Shown: positions 55,867 to 64,000 of the stretch, piece by piece
Position numbering within the stretch: position 1 is the stretch's first letter
Layout of the letters: every line of letters starts with the position of its first letter
Assembly: GCF_031323975.1 (NCBI RefSeq)
Contig: NZ_JAVIWS010000001.1
Location: 1,054,001 to 1,118,000, forward strand
Source: Escherichia ruysiae
Lineage (GTDB): Bacteria; Pseudomonadota; Gammaproteobacteria; Enterobacterales; Enterobacteriaceae
Reading direction: 5' to 3'
DNA length: 64,000 bases
The notes under the pieces: generated by a model
Told to the model about the DNA's origin: nothing
The model's database searches: none
What the model saw: the letters and a program-made list of their open reading frames with translations, nothing else
Translations under genes and position numbers: made by a program

Positions 55867-55902
55867 ATTATACGGGGTACTACAGAAAAAATGCAGTACC
55901 CC
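55867..55902 (-). promoter_or_regulatory. menF promoter next to a GGGGTACT hairpin
   Basis: A perfect minus-strand TATAAT (55867-55872) lies about 29 bp before menF. Directly upstream is an inverted repeat, GGGGTACT (55874-55881) with AGTACCCC (55895-55902), which is also placed to terminate elaB. The -35 (TGCATT, 17-bp spacer) is poor and lies in the hairpin loop and arm. The promoter call is tentative. Confidence 0.5.
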
Positions 55903-55916
55903 AGTGTAGGGAGGTT

Positions 55917-56222
55917 TTAACGGCGTGCCAGCAATAGTCCTAACACCAGTCCAACAGCCGCGCCAACGCCAATTCCCTGCCAGGGTTTTTCGTGGACGTA
56001 GTCATCGGCGCGATAAACTGCCTGCTTCGCCCGATAGTAATAACTGTCAGAAGCCTGGCTTACCCTTTTTTTCACATCATCCAGCGCCTTTTCTGCACGC
56101 GCCTTTAGTTCAACATATTTTTGATCGGCGGGATCGCCAGAGGAACGTAGTACCTCGTCAAGTGTTTCACTCAGCAACGTCAGGTCGTCATCGATACGTG
56201 TATCACCAAACTGATTAGACAT
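55917..56222 (-). CDS. elaB: Tail-anchored membrane protein ElaB
   Basis: DUF883-family protein of 101 residues (relative of YqjD and YgaM); known as a tail-anchored inner-membrane protein linked to ribosome binding and stress tolerance in stationary phase. A helical, charged N-terminal part (ELKARAEKALDDVKKRVSQ) is followed by a GxxxG-rich membrane helix at the C-terminus (GIGVGAAVGLVLGLLLARR). Confidence 0.94.
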   Translation of the reverse strand: MSNQFGDTRIDDDLTLLSETLDEVLRSSGDPADQKYVELKARAEKALDDVKKRVSQASDSYYYRAKQAVYRADDYVHEKPWQGIGVGAAVGLVLGLLLARR

Positions 56223-56276
56223 TCTCGTTCTCCATTTGCGTAAAACCTGCCACTAACTATAGACAACGGTTATCGA

Positions 56277-56738
56277 TTACGCCTGAATAACCTCGCGCGC
56301 CATCCCGATATGCGGAATACCATCTTCCTCATAAATATCGGTCACAGGGATGAAACCAAATTGCCCATAAAAGTTTTGTAAATGCGCCTGCGCCCCCAGA
56401 TAAATCGGCTTCTCCGGCCAGTGGCGAGTACACGATTCCAGCGCCTTACTCATCAATTGCTGACCAATTTTTTCGCCGCGTAAGGCTTCGCTGACAATCA
56501 CCCGACCAATCACAACGGGTTGCAGTTCGTCGTCACTTTTCAGAATCCTCGCATACGCCACCAGTGTCCCGTTATGCCAACCGAGAATGTGGCGATTTTC
56601 TCCCACCAGATCGTCGCCATCGATATCCTGGTAAGGACAGTTTTGTTCCACTACAAATACCGCACAACGCAGTTGTAATAAGGCATAAAGCTGAGAAACG
56701 GATAAATCAGAATGATGCAGATCTTGCCAGTCGATCAT
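56277..56738 (-). CDS. elaA: GNAT acetyltransferase ElaA
   Basis: GNAT-family N-acetyltransferase of 153 residues, substrate unknown. The acetyl-CoA motif is IGRVIVSEALRGEKIGQQLM at about 98-117, followed by YLGAQAHLQNFYGQFGF. It is divergent from rbn across 64 bp. Confidence 0.93.
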   Translation of the reverse strand: MIDWQDLHHSDLSVSQLYALLQLRCAVFVVEQNCPYQDIDGDDLVGENRHILGWHNGTLVAYARILKSDDELQPVVIGRVIVSEALRGEKIGQQLMSKALESCTRHWPEKPIYLGAQAHLQNFYGQFGFIPVTDIYEEDGIPHIGMAREVIQA

Positions 56739-56802
56739 GGAAGGCTCCTTTGTGCTGTTTGCTTTATACTAGCCGGAATATTTTCAGCAGCGTGATGAAC
56801 TC

Positions 56803-57720
56803 ATGGAATTAATTTTTTTAGGCACTTCGGCAGGTGTTCCGACCCGGACACGTAATGTCACGGCAATATTGCTTAATCTGCAACATCCGACGCAAGCCGG
56901 GCTTTGGTTATTTGATTGTGGTGAAGGTACACAACACCAGATGTTGCACACGGCATTTAACCCAGGAAAACTGGACAGGATTTTTATAAGCCATCTTCAT
57001 GGCGATCATCTTTTCGGCTTGCCAGGATTGCTATGCAGTCGTTCCATGTCAGGCATTGTGCAACCATTAACAATTTATGGTCCGAAAGGTATCCGTGAAT
57101 TTGTTGAGACAGCGTTACGCATTAGCGGCTCATGGACCGATTATCCGCTGGAAATTGTTGAAATTACAGCAGGAGAAATAGTTGATGATGGACTGCGCAA
57201 GGTAACGGCATATCCAATGGAACATCCACTGGAGTGTTACGGCTATCGTATTGAAGAACATGATAAACCAGGCGCGCTGAATGCCCAGGCGTTAAAAGAT
57301 GCCGGCGTACAACCTGGTCCGCTGTTCCAGGATTTGAAAAAAGGCAAAACAGTCACGCTGGAAGACGGTCGGCAGATTAACGGCGCTGATTACTTAGCCG
57401 CGCCTACACCGGGTAAATCAATCGCCATTTTCGGTGATACCGGCCCTTGCGATGCCGCAATCGATCTTGCTAAAGGTGTCGACATAATGGTTCACGAAAC
57501 GACGCTGGATATGGAGATGGAAGCCAAAGCCAACAGCCGTGGGCACAGTTCAAGCCGTCAGGCGGCGACTCTGGCTCGTGAGGCGGGTGTCGGCAAATTG
57601 ATCATTACTCACGTCAGCTCACGCTATGATGATAAAGGCTGTCAGCATTTATTACGCGAGTGCCGGGCAATTTTCCCGGCAACAGAACTGGCGAGCGATT
57701 TCACGGTGTTTCACGTATAA
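56803..57720 (+). CDS. rbn: Ribonuclease BN/Z (ElaC)
   Basis: Zinc-dependent metallo-beta-lactamase-fold RNase of the RNase Z type, acting on tRNA 3' ends with endo- and exoribonuclease activity, 305 residues. The metal motif HLHGDH lies at 64-69 in [15 protein letters not shown]. Further ligands are in [18 protein letters not shown] and VHETTLD; the C-terminal [10 protein letters not shown] completes the site. An A- and T-flanked hairpin follows the stop. Confidence 0.96.
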   Translation: MELIFLGTSAGVPTRTRNVTAILLNLQHPTQAGLWLFDCGEGTQHQMLHTAFNPGKLDRIFISHLHGDHLFGLPGLLCSRSMSGIVQPLTIYGPKGIREFVETALRISGSWTDYPLEIVEITAGEIVDDGLRKVTAYPMEHPLECYGYRIEEHDKPGALNAQALKDAGVQPGPLFQDLKKGKTVTLEDGRQINGADYLAAPTPGKSIAIFGDTGPCDAAIDLAKGVDIMVHETTLDMEMEAKANSRGHSSSRQAATLAREAGVGKLIITHVSSRYDDKGCQHLLRECRAIFPATELASDFTVFHV

Positions 57721-57736
57721 TTTTTAATTAATTGAT

Positions 57737-57762
57737 AACAGGGCAAAATCGCCCTGTTTCAT
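57737..57762 (+). terminator. Terminator of rbn
   Basis: AACAGGGC pairs with GCCCTGTT around aaaatc and is followed by a short T run, 17 bp after the rbn stop. Confidence 0.8.
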
Positions 57763-57850
57763 CAGCCAATGACTCAGGCTACTTTTATATAAATCTATCA
57801 AGCCAACAATATATTTGAGCATGATATTTATCATTAATAGTGATAAATAA

Positions 57851-58066
57851 CAGACTCGCCTATGTCCTGGTTTTATTCCCGGTATCGATTTCTCTGACCA
57901 TCTTAATTACTGGCAGCAAGATATCCCCGCCGTCATGATTACAGACACCGCTTTTTATCGTAATAAACAATATCACCTGCCCGGTGATACCGCAGACAGA
58001 CTGAACTATCAGAAAATGGCGCAGGTGGTGGATGGTGTTATAACCTTGTTGTACAACAGTAAATAA
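57851..58066 (+). pseudogene. Remnant of yfbL (aminopeptidase-like), 3' end only
   Basis: An open segment without a start codon encodes the C-terminal part of YfbL, a predicted M28-family peptidase of E. coli: GIDFSDHLNYWQQDIPAVM, TDTAFYRNKQYH and a natural end VITLLYNSK. About 65 codons remain and a TAA stands just upstream at 57848-57850. In K-12 elaD, yfbK and yfbL lie between rbn and yfbM; here nothing recognisable of elaD, yfbK or the rest of yfbL is left. Together with 57763-57850, which shows no feature, this fills the 447-bp gap before yfbM. Identity is from memory of the K-12 protein. Confidence 0.8.
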
Positions 58067-58167
58067 TAAAATTTTCTCGAGGCGGCTCCAGAAAAAGCAG
58101 CTTGTATATTTTATTTCCCCCCGTCTGTTTTAAGATGCGCAAAAGGAAATCTGACGGGAGAAATAAG

Positions 58168-58671
58168 ATGGGAATGATTGCGTATTTTGCGGAAATTAAC
58201 TCAGAAAAGGCCAACAAATTGATTGAGTCTAATGAGAAATCTTTAATGGACGATATTCATGAAACGATTTCAGGCTCAAGGCGACTGGATATTGATAAAC
58301 GCTGGGACTTTTTACATTTTGGCCTGACGGGCACCTCTGCTTTTGATCCAGCGAAGAATGATCCGCTGAGTCGTGCGGTGCTCGGTGAACATAGTCTCGA
58401 AGATGGCATCGATGGTTTCCTGGGATTGACCTGGAATCAGGAGTTAGCCGCCACTATTGACCGGCTGGAGGCACTCGACCGAAATGAACTGCGTAAACAG
58501 TTTTCCATTAAGCGACTCAATGAAATGGATATTTATCCGGGAGTGACCTTTTCAGAGGAGTTAGAGGGGCAACTCTTTGCTTCGATCATGCTTGATATGG
58601 AAAAACTGATTAGTGCGTATCGACGTATGCTGCGGCAAGGGAATCATGCGCTGACGGTTATTGTTGGGTGA
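58168..58671 (+). CDS. yfbM: DUF1877 protein YfbM
   Basis: Cytoplasmic DUF1877-family protein of 167 residues, function unknown. The ATG at 58168, after ACGGGAG, gives MGMIAYFAEINSEKANKL; the 22 codons upstream belong to the leader. Most changes from K-12 are in the first 45 residues, while the rest (WDFLHFGLTGTSAFDPAKN onward) is nearly the same. It is stranded between a deletion scar and the end of the nuo operon. Confidence 0.93.
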   Translation: MGMIAYFAEINSEKANKLIESNEKSLMDDIHETISGSRRLDIDKRWDFLHFGLTGTSAFDPAKNDPLSRAVLGEHSLEDGIDGFLGLTWNQELAATIDRLEALDRNELRKQFSIKRLNEMDIYPGVTFSEELEGQLFASIMLDMEKLISAYRRMLRQGNHALTVIVG

Positions 58672-58695
58672 TGGTGTCAGGGCACCATAAAAAAA

Positions 58696-58714
58696 CCGCC
58701 GAACATGTCGGCGG
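58696..58714 (-). terminator. Terminator of the nuo operon
   Basis: On the minus strand CCGCCGA pairs with TCGGCGG around a 5-base loop and is followed by a run of T. It lies about 25 bp after nuoN. Transcripts from yfbM may end here too. Confidence 0.88.
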
Positions 58715-58739
58715 CTTTCTCAGCTTACTGACTGACGAC

Positions 58740-60197
58740 TCACATCATCGGCATTGCCAAACGCACAATGCTAATCAGCGGTTGCGGCCATACACCCAGC
58801 ACCAGAACCAGCAGGGCAGAGATCAGCACCACGATACCACCTGCTGTGTACTGCCAGTCTGACGGCGCATCACGGTTTGGCTGTTCTGAACCATGAAGGT
58901 ACAGGCTCACCGCCACGCGCAGGTAGTAGTAGAGGCCGATTGCCGAACCGACAACCACGGCGCCCACCAGCCACCACAGGTGTGCCTGGACACCGACAGC
59001 CAGCACATAGAACTTACCGATAAAGCCCAGCGTCATCGGAATACCTGCCAGCGACAGCATCATCACCGTCATCACTGCCGCGAGTATCGGGCGATGCCAG
59101 AACAGACCACGGTAAGAGAACAGGGAATCAGCATCCGGGCCACGGTACGGGCTGGACATCAGGCTGACCACACCGAACGCACCGAGGCTGCTGAACAGAT
59201 AACCGGCCAGGTAAACCCCTACCGCTTCCATCGACATCTCGCCGGTTTGCAGCGCAATCAGCGCCACCAGCAGATAGCCGAGGTGAGAGATAGACGAGTA
59301 ACCGAGCAGACGTTTGATGTTGGTCTGGCTCAGCGCCATCAGGTTACCGAAGATGATAGAGGCAAAGGCGATAATCGCCAGCACCACGCGAATCGCTTCG
59401 CTGTCACCCACCGGTGCGTAAAGGAACAGACGCATCACCACACCGAAGATAGCGATTTTACTCGCCGTCGCCAGGAAAGTGGAAACCGGCGCAGGCGCGC
59501 CCTGGTATACGTCTGGCGTCCACAGGTGGAACGGCACCAGAGAGAGTTTGAAGCCGAGGCCGACAATCATCAGGCCAAAACCTGCCAGCAACAGCGGCTC
59601 GTTGAGCATACCGTCGCCGAGGTTTTTACCCAGCGCGACAAACGACAGGTCACCAGACTGTGCATACACCAGCGCCATACCGAACAGCAGGAAAGAAGAT
59701 GCTGCGGCAGAAAGGATAGTGTATTTGATACTGGCTTCCAGCGAACGTTTCTGACGGAAAGCGTAACCGACCAGGCCAAACAGCGGCAAAGAGATCAGTT
59801 CGATACCGAGGAACAGAGACGCCAGATGGTTGGCATTCGCCAGCAAGATCCCGCCCAGCGCGGCAATTAACACCAACAGGTAGAACTCGTCCTTGTTGTC
59901 GTTATAGCCTTCAAGCCACGGGTAGGCGAAAGTACAGGTGGCGAGGCTCGCCAGCAGGACCAGCCCGGTATAAAGCATGGCGAAACCATCAACGCGCATC
60001 AGCGGCGTAACGTCCATAGCGCCAGCCTGGCCGACAAACCAGAGCGAAACCAGCGCCGCGTTAAGCCCAATAACCGAGAGCGTAGCGTTGAGGAAATGAT
60101 TGCGTCGCCACGCAATGGAGAGCATCACAACCACCACCGTCAAGCCGACGATCAGCAACGGTAGCAGTGCGATCAGGTTTTGTGGAGTTATTGTCAT
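58740..60197 (-). CDS. nuoN: NADH:ubiquinone oxidoreductase subunit N
   Basis: Membrane antiporter-like subunit of respiratory complex I, 485 residues and about 14 helices, related to Mrp-type Na+/H+ antiporters. Conserved membrane segments such as [24 protein letters not shown] and [19 protein letters not shown] carry the lysines of the proton channel. Last gene of the nuo operon, 6 bp after nuoM. Confidence 0.97.
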   Translation of the reverse strand: MTITPQNLIALLPLLIVGLTVVVVMLSIAWRRNHFLNATLSVIGLNAALVSLWFVGQAGAMDVTPLMRVDGFAMLYTGLVLLASLATCTFAYPWLEGYNDNKDEFYLLVLIAALGGILLANANHLASLFLGIELISLPLFGLVGYAFRQKRSLEASIKYTILSAAASSFLLFGMALVYAQSGDLSFVALGKNLGDGMLNEPLLLAGFGLMIVGLGFKLSLVPFHLWTPDVYQGAPAPVSTFLATASKIAIFGVVMRLFLYAPVGDSEAIRVVLAIIAFASIIFGNLMALSQTNIKRLLGYSSISHLGYLLVALIALQTGEMSMEAVGVYLAGYLFSSLGAFGVVSLMSSPYRGPDADSLFSYRGLFWHRPILAAVMTVMMLSLAGIPMTLGFIGKFYVLAVGVQAHLWWLVGAVVVGSAIGLYYYLRVAVSLYLHGSEQPNRDAPSDWQYTAGGIVVLISALLVLVLGVWPQPLISIVRLAMPMM

Positions 60198-60203
60198 GGC
60201 GAT

Positions 60204-61733
60204 TTACGGCCTTGTAGTAGTAACGGAATTAACAAACCACTGCTGGATATTGCCAATCGCGGAGTGCGAGGTATCCAGAATCGGCTGCGGATAGAAGCCC
60301 AGCAGTACCAGCAGCACCACCAGCAACAGGATCATAAACAGCTCACGCAGCGACATCCCTGGCAGTTCCTGGCTGGCAATCTGGCTTTTCGCTTTACCGA
60401 AGTAAGCGCGATGCAACATCGCCAGCGAATAAACAGATGCAAAGACCAGCCCAAAGGTAGAGATAACGGTAATCACCGGCACAACCTGGAAGCTGCCGAA
60501 CAGAATCATAAATTCGCCGACGAAGTTACCGGTGCCTGGCATCCCAAGCGTTGCCACCGCAAAGAACAGCGACAGTGCTGGCAGCCATTTCATTTTGCTC
60601 CACAGACCGCCCATCATGCGCATGTCGCGGGTATGGATACGTTCATAGAGCTGACCGCAGAGAATAAACAGACCCGCCGCCGACAAGCCGTGCGCAATCA
60701 TCTGAATTACCGCGCCCTGGTAGGCCAACTGGCTGCCGGTGTAGATAGCAATCAGCACGAAGCCCATGTGGGAAACCGAGGTGTAGGCGATCAGACGTTT
60801 GATATCGGTCTGAGCGAAGGCCATCCACGCACCGTAGAAAATGCCGATAACACCCAGCCACATAGCGATTGGCGCAAACTCTGCCGACGCGTTCGGGAAC
60901 AGCGGCAGGGAGAAACGCAGCAGACCGTAAGCAGCGGTTTTCAGCAAGATCCCCGCGAGGTCAACGGAACCGGCGGTCGGTGCCTGGGAGTGCGCATCCG
61001 GTAGCCAGCCATGCAACGGAACCACCGGCATTTTCACCGCAAAGGCGATGAAGAAGCCCAGCATCAACAGATATTCCACACCACTGGACATCGGCGTATT
61101 CAGCAGCTCTTCATAGTTGAAGGTCCAGACGCCAGTCGCATTGTAGTGAACAAAAACCAGCGCCAGGATGGCGATCAACATCACCAGACCACTCGCCTGG
61201 GTGTAAATGAAGAACTTGGTTGCCGCCGTGATACGCGTTTTACCGTCAGAGGCTTTATGCCCCCACAGTGCGATCAGGAAGTACATCGGCACCAGCATCA
61301 TTTCCCAGAAGAAGAAGAACAGGAACATGTCGATGGCAAGGAACACGCCGATAACGCCGCCCAGGATCCACATCAGGTTGAGGTGGAAGAAGCCCTGATA
61401 TTTTTCGATCTCATTCCACGAGCAAAGTACCGCCAGCACGCCGAGCAGACCGGTCAGGACGACCATCAGCAGCGACAGACCATCAATGGCGAGATGGATA
61501 GAGATTCCAAAACGCGGGATCCACGGCATGTCGAATTCAGACTGCCACTGTGGAATTCCGGCGGATTGCGTCAGTGAATAACCGCCCTGCAACCACAGTT
61601 GCAGCGACAGCGCCAGCGTCAATCCCATGGTGATCAGCGCGATCCAGCGCGGCACCTTGACGCCAAAGCGTTCGGTCTGCCAGCACAGGAAGCCGCCGAT
61701 AAAGGGGATTAGTATTAACCAGGGTAATAACAT
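60204..61733 (-). CDS. nuoM: NADH:ubiquinone oxidoreductase subunit M
   Basis: Antiporter-like proton-pumping subunit of complex I, 509 residues. The key acidic residue is the first Glu of the FFFWEMMLVPMYFLI helix near 144. Channel lysines lie in TAATKFFIYTQASG and AFAVKMPVVPLHGWLPDAHSQAPT. An intergenic gap of 230 bp separates it from nuoL. Confidence 0.97.
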   Translation of the reverse strand: MLLPWLILIPFIGGFLCWQTERFGVKVPRWIALITMGLTLALSLQLWLQGGYSLTQSAGIPQWQSEFDMPWIPRFGISIHLAIDGLSLLMVVLTGLLGVLAVLCSWNEIEKYQGFFHLNLMWILGGVIGVFLAIDMFLFFFFWEMMLVPMYFLIALWGHKASDGKTRITAATKFFIYTQASGLVMLIAILALVFVHYNATGVWTFNYEELLNTPMSSGVEYLLMLGFFIAFAVKMPVVPLHGWLPDAHSQAPTAGSVDLAGILLKTAAYGLLRFSLPLFPNASAEFAPIAMWLGVIGIFYGAWMAFAQTDIKRLIAYTSVSHMGFVLIAIYTGSQLAYQGAVIQMIAHGLSAAGLFILCGQLYERIHTRDMRMMGGLWSKMKWLPALSLFFAVATLGMPGTGNFVGEFMILFGSFQVVPVITVISTFGLVFASVYSLAMLHRAYFGKAKSQIASQELPGMSLRELFMILLLVVLLVLLGFYPQPILDTSHSAIGNIQQWFVNSVTTTRP

Positions 61734-61963
61734 AGCTAAGTATGTCCCTTATATTTACTCCTGCTCAGGCTATCTCACTCGCCAGCCCGAATCCCGGCAG
61801 TGCTCGCAATCCTCACGTACTTAAGTACGCTCCGGTTGCTGTGCGCTGGCGGTATCCGGTCTGACTTCGCCGATGACGCCTGTACTTCAGGAACAGTTAC
61901 CTAAAATTTATTCTTAGTTCACAGACCCGGCGCAACGCCGGGTATATTCACTCAGCCAACAAC
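61734..61963. repeat. nuoL-nuoM intergenic repeat with palindrome
   Basis: No gene lies in this 230-bp gap inside the nuo operon. Its centre is a perfect 14-bp palindrome, CGTACTTAAGTACG (61816-61829), flanked by imperfectly complementary arms (left GTGCTCGCAATCCTC, right GGTTGCTGTGCGC), together about 60 bp. It looks like a dispersed Escherichia intergenic repeat and would fold in the mRNA. Confidence 0.6.
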
Positions 61964-63805
61964 TCAACGCAGTACCATCAACAGTGCCAGCACCACGACC
62001 GCACCGATGCTCATGGATGCCACATACCAGCGCAGGTAGCCATTCTCGCTTAACAGCAGGCCTTTACCTGCAAAGCGGGAAAGGACAGCCGGGATGTTCA
62101 TCATTGAGTTCAGCGGATCGCGTTTCAGCAACCAGGCAATACCCAGGAACGGCTTGACGAACACTTTGTCGTACAGCCAGTCAAAGCCCCAGGCGTTGTA
62201 CCACCAGGTTCCCAGCAGGCGACCCGGCGCACTGTTGGCGATGGAGGTCACCAGAGTACGTTTACCCAGCCACAGCCAGGCAGCCAGCAGAATGCCGACG
62301 ACCGCAACCACGCCAGAGGTAATTTCCAGGGTCAACATACTGCCGTGCGCCAGTTCCGTCGTTTGCGGAAGCACGCCCTGCAGCGGCGGTACAATCAGTG
62401 CGCCAACGAAGGTGGAAAGGATCAGCAGCACAATCAGCGGCAGGCTGTGAGTTACCCCTTTCACGGCGTGAGCGTGAATTTGTTCTTTTCCGTGGAAGAC
62501 GATGAAAATCATACGGAAGGTGTAAAGCGAGGTCATAAACGCACCGACCAGACCTGCCACCATCAGATTGATATGACCATTCGCCATCGCACCCGCGAGG
62601 ATCTCATCCTTACTGAAGAAGCCCGCAGTGACCAGCGGCAGTGCCGACAGTGCCGCGCCGCCCACCAGGAAGCAGAGATAAACCAGTGGAATAGATTTAC
62701 GCAGACCGCCCATCTTGAAGATGTTCTGTTCGTGATGGCAGGCCAGAATGACGGAACCGGATGCCAGGAACAGCAACGCTTTAAAGAATGCGTGGGTCAT
62801 CAAGTGGAAAATCGCCGCATCCCATGCCTGTACGCCAAGCGCGAGGAACATGTAACCAATCTGGCTCATGGTGGAGTAAGCGAGAACACGTTTGATGTCA
62901 GTTTGTACCAGAGCGGCAAAGCCTGCCAGCAGCAGCGTAACCGCACCCACGATACCCACCAGATGCAGAACTTCCGGGGTCATCAGGAACAGGCCGTGGG
63001 TACGAGCGATCAGGTAGACACCGGCTGTTACCATCGTTGCGGCGTGGATCAGCGCGGAGACTGGCGTCGGGCCAGCCATCGCGTCGGCAAGCCATGTCTG
63101 CAACGGCAACTGCGCAGATTTACCGACCGCACCGCCCAGCAGCATCAGCGTCGCCCACATCAGCATGTTATTGCCGTCAGCAAAGTGCGCTGGTGCCAGT
63201 TCCACCATTTCGCGGAAGTTCAGGGTGCCCAGTTCGTTGTAAAGAATGAACAGCGCGAAAGCGAGGAACACGTCACCCACACGGGTCACGACGAACGCTT
63301 TCATTGCCGCTGCGCCATTCTTCGGATCGGTGTAGTAGAAACCGATCAGCAGATAGGAGCACAGACCCACGCCTTCCCAGCCGAGGTACATCAGCAGCAG
63401 GTTGTCGGCGAGAACCAGAACCACCATGCTGGCGATGAACAGGTTGGTGTAGGCGAAGAAGCGGGAGTATCCCTCTTCACCGCGCATATACCAGGAAGCG
63501 TACATGTGGATCAGGAAACCCACACCGGTAACCACCGAGAGCATAGTCAGCGACAGGCCGTCCAGCACCAGGTTGAAACCAATGTTAAAGTCGCCTACCG
63601 ACATCCACGTCCACAGCGGCTGGCTGTAAGCCTGCTCGCCGTTAGCGAAGAAATCGACGCCGATAAAAGCGGTCACCAGCGCCGCCAGGCCCACAGAGCC
63701 AACGCCAACGATCGCAGAGACGTTTTCAGACCAGCGTCCACGGGAGAACGCCAGCAGGACGAAGCCAATCAATGGCAAAATAATGGTTAAGGCAAGCATG
63801 TTCAT
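61964..63805 (-). CDS. nuoL: NADH:ubiquinone oxidoreductase subunit L
   Basis: Distal proton-pumping subunit of complex I, 613 residues. It has the antiporter-like core with [19 protein letters not shown] (Glu near 144) and [34 protein letters not shown]. The C-terminal part forms the long lateral helix and final membrane anchor. Its start overlaps the end of nuoK by 4 bp. Confidence 0.97.
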
Positions 63806-64000
63806 CCGCGCATCTCACTTACTGAATCGATGTTCAGGTTCTGGCGACGACGGTGAAGTTGCAGCAGCAGCGCAAGGCCGATACTCGCTTCTGCCGCCGC
63901 GAGGCTGATGGCGAGAATGTACATCACCTGACCGTCGGTCTGGCCCCAGTAGCTACCGGCGACCACAAAGGCCAGCGCGGAGGCGTTAATCATGATTTCC
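63802..64000 (-). CDS. nuoK: NADH:ubiquinone oxidoreductase subunit K (cut by window end)
   Basis: C-terminal two-thirds of the small complex I subunit NuoK (about 100 residues in E. coli). The frame is open to the window edge, so the N-terminus lies outside. The segment [41 protein letters not shown] carries the family's conserved membrane glutamate, split here over helices 2-3. It ends DSVSEMRG and overlaps nuoL by 4 bp. Confidence 0.95.

Noticed and set aside
62345..63790. Long plus-strand open frame of 481 codons opposite nuoL
   Set aside because: Shadow of a GC-biased coding region: rich in Gln, His and Arg, no initiation signal, and nuoL is certain.

Overview
The window is a stretch of an Escherichia chromosome. 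Gene order and protein sequences follow the E. coli segment rcsDB - rcsC - atoSCDAEB - gyrA - ubiG - yfaL - nrdAB-yfaE - inaA - glpQT/glpABC - yfaY - yfaZ - nudI - ais - arnBCADTEF - pmrD - menEBCHDF - elaB - elaA - rbn - nuoNMLK. Most proteins have the K-12 length (as I remember it) with a few percent of residues changed, so this is E. coli or a very close Escherichia lineage, not K-12 itself. REP-type palindromes lie between several genes. I see no tRNA, rRNA, CRISPR array, insertion sequence or prophage.

Layout. 1-4530: end of rcsD, rcsB and the opposing rcsC (Rcs envelope-stress phosphorelay). 4697-11946: atoSC two-component system, a 41-bp AtoC palindrome, a sigma-54 promoter and the acetoacetate/short-chain fatty acid operon atoDAEB. 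12020-12560: a deletion scar in which the start of yfaA is joined to the end of yfaP. 12709-16205: gyrA and ubiG. 16348-20076: yfaL autotransporter, with repeated motifs in its upstream region. 20600-24515: nrdA-nrdB-yfaE with DnaA boxes and NrdR boxes. 24569-25219: inaA. 25459-32236: glpTQ and glpABC, divergent from one control region.

32237-37613 is the main accessory region. A complete four-gene chaperone-usher fimbrial operon (pilin, chaperone, usher, two-domain tip adhesin) sits between glpC and yfaY. K-12 carries yfaD and the rhm rhamnonate genes at this place. The operon is AT-rich, has its own putative promoter and ends in a strong hairpin; no mobility gene accompanies it.

37614-40806: yfaY, yfaZ, nudI, ais. 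40999-48733: the PmrA-controlled arn operon for 4-amino-arabinose modification of lipid A, facing the connector gene pmrD. 48843-55838: menaquinone genes. 55917-57720: elaB, elaA, rbn. 57721-58671: a second deletion scar, where only the tail of yfbL remains and elaD/yfbK are absent, followed by yfbM; yfbNOP are also missing. 58740-64000: the distal nuo genes of respiratory complex I.

The core genes are conserved and ordinary. The points of interest are the fimbrial operon, the three places where the K-12 complement is reduced (yfaPQSTA, elaD-yfbKL, yfbNOP), and several intergenic palindromes. Comparisons with K-12 are from memory and were not computed.
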